This document shows positions 5,778 to 8,566 of a DNA stretch of 8,566 nucleotides, piece by piece. The DNA is from Patescibacteria group bacterium (GTDB lineage: Bacteria; Patescibacteriota; Minisyncoccia; Minisyncoccales; Minisyncoccaceae). Position 1 is the stretch's first letter, and every line of letters starts with the position of its first letter. Made by a program: the position numbers and the translations under genes. The notes beneath the pieces are model-generated. The model did not search any database and was not told the origin of the DNA. It saw only the letters and a program-made list of their open reading frames with translations. The stretch covers positions 1 through 8,566 of the forward strand of contig JASGMO010000025.1 in the NCBI GenBank assembly GCA_030156465.1. The letters are read 5' to 3'.

Positions 5778-5851
5778 TAGTCATAGGTAATGTCTAAACA
5801 CTTTTGACACTTTTAATATCAATAATAAATAAATTACCAAAAAGGATATTG

Positions 5852-5880
5852 TTGCTTCTCTTTTAATAATGCAGTATAAT
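5852..5880 (+). promoter_or_regulatory. Sigma70-type promoter of the surface-protein genes, nearly leaderless
   Basis: TTGCTT (5852-5857) and a perfect TATAAT (5875-5880) are separated by 17 bases, the optimal spacing. With a start 6-8 bases after the -10, RNA would begin near 5886-5888, only 4-6 bases before the ATG at 5892. No Shine-Dalgarno is present, so translation would be leaderless or nearly so. Confidence 0.7.
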
Positions 5881-5891
5881 TTACATATATT

Positions 5892-6236
5892 ATGTTTAAT
5901 ATTAAGTTTACACCAGAGGCCTTTTTTATGCTTCCCGCTGCCCTGTTTCTTGATTTCTGCGGACTAGGGTTGGTTCTTTTTGGATTAGATGACTTGGGCG
6001 TGCTTGATCTTACAGGTATATTTATTTTTTTTCCTTGGTTGTTGATAAGAGGCAAGAGATTGCCGTCTCTTGCAGGAAGAAAAAGTGGAGGAAAAATTAA
6101 AAAGTTTTTTGCAAAGCTTTTCAAGAACAAGTATTTAAGATTTTTAACTCCTTTAATTGGAGAAACAACTCCTTGGATTGGAGGTGTAGGATTTTTTTGG
6201 ACAGCATCAGTATTATTTAATCTAGAAGAAGAATAA
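5892..6236 (+). CDS. Small multi-pass membrane protein next to pilin-like gene
   Basis: I do not recognise a named family. The 114-residue product has two hydrophobic segments near the N-terminus, about 11-30 (FFMLPAALFLDFCGLGLVLF) and 34-51 (ending FIFFPWLLI). A basic stretch follows at about 53-80, with many K and R, suggesting a cytoplasmic loop. A last hydrophobic stretch at about 92-109 contains WIGGVGFFWTASVLF. The C-terminus is acidic (LEEE). The start is fixed by a promoter whose -10 ends 11 bases before the ATG. Its stop is 3 bases before the next ATG, so the two genes form an operon. Placed directly before a VirB2/TrbC-like protein, it may be an inner-membrane component of a type IV secretion or pilus-like machine. 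That role is inferred from context only. The basic loop could contact a partner or membrane lipids. Confidence 0.78.
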   Translation: MFNIKFTPEAFFMLPAALFLDFCGLGLVLFGLDDLGVLDLTGIFIFFPWLLIRGKRLPSLAGRKSGGKIKKFFAKLFKNKYLRFLTPLIGETTPWIGGVGFFWTASVLFNLEEE

Positions 6237-6239
6237 TAT

Positions 6240-8566
6240 ATGGAACAAAGCTTAGGAGATATAGTAGTTAGCATATTTAATATCGCCGTAATAGGAGGGA
6301 TTGCTCTTACTATTTTCATGATTGTTTTTCAGGGAATCAATATTTTAAATTCTCGCGGAGACCCTTCTGCTTTTTCTAGAGCTAAAGAAAAGATTAAAAA
6401 CACATTAATAGGGCTTGGGGTATTATTGCTTTCATATGTTCTTTTAGCAACAATTAATCCCGGTATATTTAATCTAGAGTTGAATATTGGTGAAATTAAC
6501 ATTACTCCTTCTATATTCACTCCCCCACCAGCGCCAGTCAAAGAGTTAGATGTTTATACTTTTGAAGAAATACCAATAGGAACGATTACTGAAGAGCTTT
6601 TAGCTGGAATTTCTTCTATTGAAACTCCTTGTTATCAATATGAAACAAGGTTTAAGGATGCTTCTGGAAATATTATAGTTGGAAATGTTGTTGATCAAAA
6701 CGGAGATGGCAAAATAGACGAAAGAGATATTCTTTTAAATAAGGACTTATTTTATTGTATGAACCTTTTAACAAGCGCATATGCTGCTAAAGTGGAGTAT
6801 CATCTTAATCCACTAATCAATGAATTAAGCAGTTTGATGAAGTCTGGATGTGCTTGTTCAAATCTTTATGTTGGACGGTTTGAAGGTCAAGGAATTATAA
6901 CTAGCGAGTGCGGAGAAGATCTTGGATATGAAAAAGTAATAATGCCATATAATTCTGGAACTTATCGCCCAGCATCATGCCCTAATCAAAATTGTTCTCC
7001 TTGTACAGGGCCGTATAGTTTTTGTAGTCAGGTATGTGGAGGTGAATATGGATGTCCAAAAGCTCAACCATCATATTATGGTCCAATTACTAATCCCTAC
7101 ACTGAAAATTTTGGATTTGAGCAGTATAAATATGACACTTGTAGCAATAGGTTAGCAATTAAATGTAAGACAGAGGAAATACAGCGACTTATTACTGGAC
7201 AAAAACCAAGTCAAGAATGTTATGATGCAGGATATTTTTCAGAAAAAAATGAAATAGATGAGCCAATATTTTTAACTCTAGATGCTGGAATACAAAGAAT
7301 AGAATATTTTAAAGATTATTTTCAAAAAAGAGTAACTCAATTATCTTGTGCTAAAGAAAAAATGAAAATACCTTGGGGAGAAAGAATTACTTTGGCTGAA
7401 TACGAAAAAATAAAAAGCGAGGCCACAAGATACAAAATAGAAAAGACAACTTTTGAAGGATATGATATTTCTAGATATTGTAGAGAGTTCAATTCTGAAG
7501 ATGATGCACTAAATAGTAATGAGCCGTGTAAGGAGGTAGAATTAGAAAGTGGAGAATATGAGAGGCAATATTTTTATGATGGAGATAGTGCAACATTTTA
7601 TTTTAGTGAAGATTATAATAGCTACAAAAATTACATTACAAGAAATCAGCCACAGCAAAAATGTACAGTTATTGAGGGAGATATAGATTTAGGAAATTAC
7701 GCTGGCGTTATACCAATTGGAGAAGTAGTTGATGAAGCACAAGAGTGGGGAAAAGCAATTGTTAATGCAATAGAAAATATACTACTAGAGTCAAGAGCTA
7801 TAATAGATAATGTTATTCAGATAAGTAATATCCCTTCTACTTGTAGTTCAAGTAGATGCACGACTTGGAATGCTCACTATGGATATACTACTTGTTCTGG
7901 TCGATGTGGAGGAGGAGAATGTTCTTGTCCACAATTAAGATGGTGGGCTTGTGGTCAGGCCATTCCTAATACTATGGTACCAGGAAGAGTTGAAGTAAGG
8001 CAGGTTGCATGCTATGGAGTGGGATGGTGTAAAACATGTGATATTTCTCCCAAAAGAACAGGGTTTGTTTATTGTAGTTCGAGTCCGCCAAGACTTAATA
8101 CAAAATGTTGGTGTGGAATGAGCACATATGGAGTTCCAAGACCGCAATATTGGGTTTGCGACTACGGAAAATTTTGTGACCTTGTTAAAAAAATATATTG
8201 GAACAATGATAATATAAAAAAAGATAATTTTATACATACAACTAATGCTAGTGAAAAAACAAAAAGAAATTCAAACTTGTCAAAAATAGGACACCTTCAA
8301 AGATTTAAGGGTTTTGCAGATGCCCTCAAAGATTTATCAGGAGTTAGAGTTGATTCTCCTCAATATAATATTTCATCATCTAATATAATTGGCAGTATTT
8401 GTGAGTGCGAATTGGTTGGCCCAACAACTACTCCCATACTTCAGTCCAATTCTTCTTATAATTATAGCTGTTCTTATTCTTATGAGCCAACACCGACACA
8501 AGCACAGCATAATAATTGTCCATATTCTTATAATGGACCAGTAGGAATGTATTGGTGTCAAAAAGA
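6240..8566 (+). CDS. VirB2/TrbC pilin-like N-terminus fused to large Cys-rich surface domain (3' end outside window)
   Basis: The frame is open from ATG 6240 to the window end, 775 codons without a stop. Residues 8-32 and 52-75 are two transmembrane helices around the short loop NSRGDPSAFSRAKEKIKNT, ending in LLATINPGIF. This is the look of TrbC/VirB2-like pilins, notably those of CPR bacteria. A Pro-rich linker (103-110) leads to a long, probably extracellular part with 38 cysteines. A 12-residue EF-hand/dockerin-type calcium loop lies at 152-163. Cys modules recur around 204-301, 535-646 and 721-end, each preceded by a helical stretch. The spacing patterns suggest disulfides. Ordinary VirB2 pilins are roughly 100 residues, so this is a greatly enlarged, surface-exposed derivative. 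It may be a pilus-tip, adhesin or structural secretion protein. The Shine-Dalgarno is weak (AGAAGAAGAA), and translation is probably coupled to the gene ending 3 bases earlier. Confidence 0.82.
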   Translation, partial: MEQSLGDIVVSIFNIAVIGGIALTIFMIVFQGINILNSRGDPSAFSRAKEKIKNTLIGLGVLLLSYVLLATINPGIFNLELNIGEINITPSIFTPPPAPVKELDVYTFEEIPIGTITEELLAGISSIETPCYQYETRFKDASGNIIVGNVVDQNGDGKIDERDILLNKDLFYCMNLLTSAYAAKVEYHLNPLINELSSLMKSGCACSNLYVGRFEGQGIITSECGEDLGYEKVIMPYNSGTYRPASCPNQNCSPCTGPYSFCSQVCGGEYGCPKAQPSYYGPITNPYTENFGFEQYKYDTCSNRLAIKCKTEEIQRLITGQKPSQECYDAGYFSEKNEIDEPIFLTLDAGIQRIEYFKDYFQKRVTQLSCAKEKMKIPWGERITLAEYEKIKSEATRYKIEKTTFEGYDISRYCREFNSEDDALNSNEPCKEVELESGEYERQYFYDGDSATFYFSEDYNSYKNYITRNQPQQKCTVIEGDIDLGNYAGVIPIGEVVDEAQEWGKAIVNAIENILLESRAIIDNVIQISNIPSTCSSSRCTTWNAHYGYTTCSGRCGGGECSCPQLRWWACGQAIPNTMVPGRVEVRQVACYGVGWCKTCDISPKRTGFVYCSSSPPRLNTKCWCGMSTYGVPRPQYWVCDYGKFCDLVKKIYWNNDNIKKDNFIHTTNASEKTKRNSNLSKIGHLQRFKGFADALKDLSGVRVDSPQYNISSSNIIGSICECELVGPTTTPILQSNSSYNYSCSYSYEPTPTQAQHNNCPYSYNGPVGMYWCQK
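6693..6728 (+). other. EF-hand/dockerin-type calcium-binding loop
   Basis: Residues 152-163, DQNGDGKIDERD, place acidic or amide side chains at loop positions 1, 3, 5, 9 and 12, with Gly at 6 and Ile at 8. This is the canonical Ca2+ loop, and it is followed by a helix-like ILLNKDLF. I see only one copy, whereas true dockerins have two. Confidence 0.75.
6978..7061 (+). repeat. Cys module, copy 1 (protein-level repeat)
   Basis: Residues 247-274 follow the pattern C-x4-C-x2-C-x6-C-S-x2-C-G-G-x3-C-P. It shares C-x4-C, then C-S-x2-C-G-G and a final C-P with residues 535-564. The similarity is at protein level; the DNA is diverged. Confidence 0.55.
7842..7931 (+). repeat. Cys module, copy 2 (protein-level repeat)
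   Basis: Residues 535-564 follow the pattern C-x4-C-x11-C-S-x2-C-G-G-x2-C-x-C-P. They match copy 1 in order and near spacing. More Cys-rich sequence follows, with C597-x2-C600 and C623-x-C625. Confidence 0.55.

Noticed and set aside
5804..5831. A second + promoter using TTGACA at 5804
   Set aside because: No good -10 lies at 16-18 bases (TAAATA matches only three of six), whereas TTGCTT/TATAAT downstream fits far better.
5834..6319. A 161-codon open frame on - opposite the small membrane protein
   Set aside because: It lies antisense to a gene with a good promoter and membrane-like sequence. Its translation has no recognisable domain and is low-complexity.
7935..8561. Open frames on - within the Cys-rich gene (7935-8237 and 8376-8561)
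   Set aside because: The + frame is continuous for 775 codons with consistent Cys spacing, so the reverse frames are shadows.
1..8566. CRISPR arrays, tRNA or rRNA genes
   Set aside because: I saw no regularly spaced direct repeats, no cloverleaf-like segment with a CCA or TTC-loop pattern, and no rRNA-like sequence.

Overview
The window looks like a piece of an AT-rich, small-genome bacterium, most plausibly from the Candidate Phyla Radiation (Patescibacteria, Parcubacteria-like). This is inferred from Lys/Asn/Ile-rich proteins, gene spacings of a few bases, and a two-helix VirB2/TrbC-like pilin segment fused to a very large Cys-rich exterior, an architecture I associate with that group. All seven complete main genes end in TAA, and none needs TGA read as an amino acid.

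Layout: (1) 1-952, an IS481/IS3-like DDE transposase on +, with the left end of its element outside the window. (2) 953-1393, a 441-base AT-rich spacer with three or four hairpins, plus a possible 28-residue basic peptide on - under a good sigma70-type promoter. (3) 1394-5363, a tight four-gene block on -, transcribed right to left: a SPASM radical SAM enzyme with a PqqD/RRE-like C-terminus, a second shorter radical SAM enzyme, a divergent PLP-dependent aminotransferase-fold enzyme, and a YkgJ-type Cys-cluster protein. (4) 5399-5710, an RNHCP-domain zinc-ribbon protein on -, with a near-consensus promoter and a perfect Shine-Dalgarno. An intrinsic terminator separates it from the radical SAM block and abuts that block's first start codon. 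(5) 5711-5891, a divergent promoter region. (6) 5892 to the end on +, a small membrane protein followed three bases later by a pilin-like, Cys-rich surface protein that runs off the window with at least 775 codons and 38 cysteines.

Working together: the four - strand genes are spaced 4 nt, 11-nt overlap and 5 nt, so they are almost certainly co-translated. Two radical SAM enzymes, a recognition-element-like domain, a PLP enzyme and a metal-binding Cys protein suggest a peptide- or amino-acid-modifying pathway (RiPP-like maturation or a small metabolite). No convincing precursor peptide is visible, so the product is unknown. This is the best candidate here for an undescribed system. The + strand pair probably belongs to a type IV secretion or pilus-like cell-surface apparatus that continues beyond the window.
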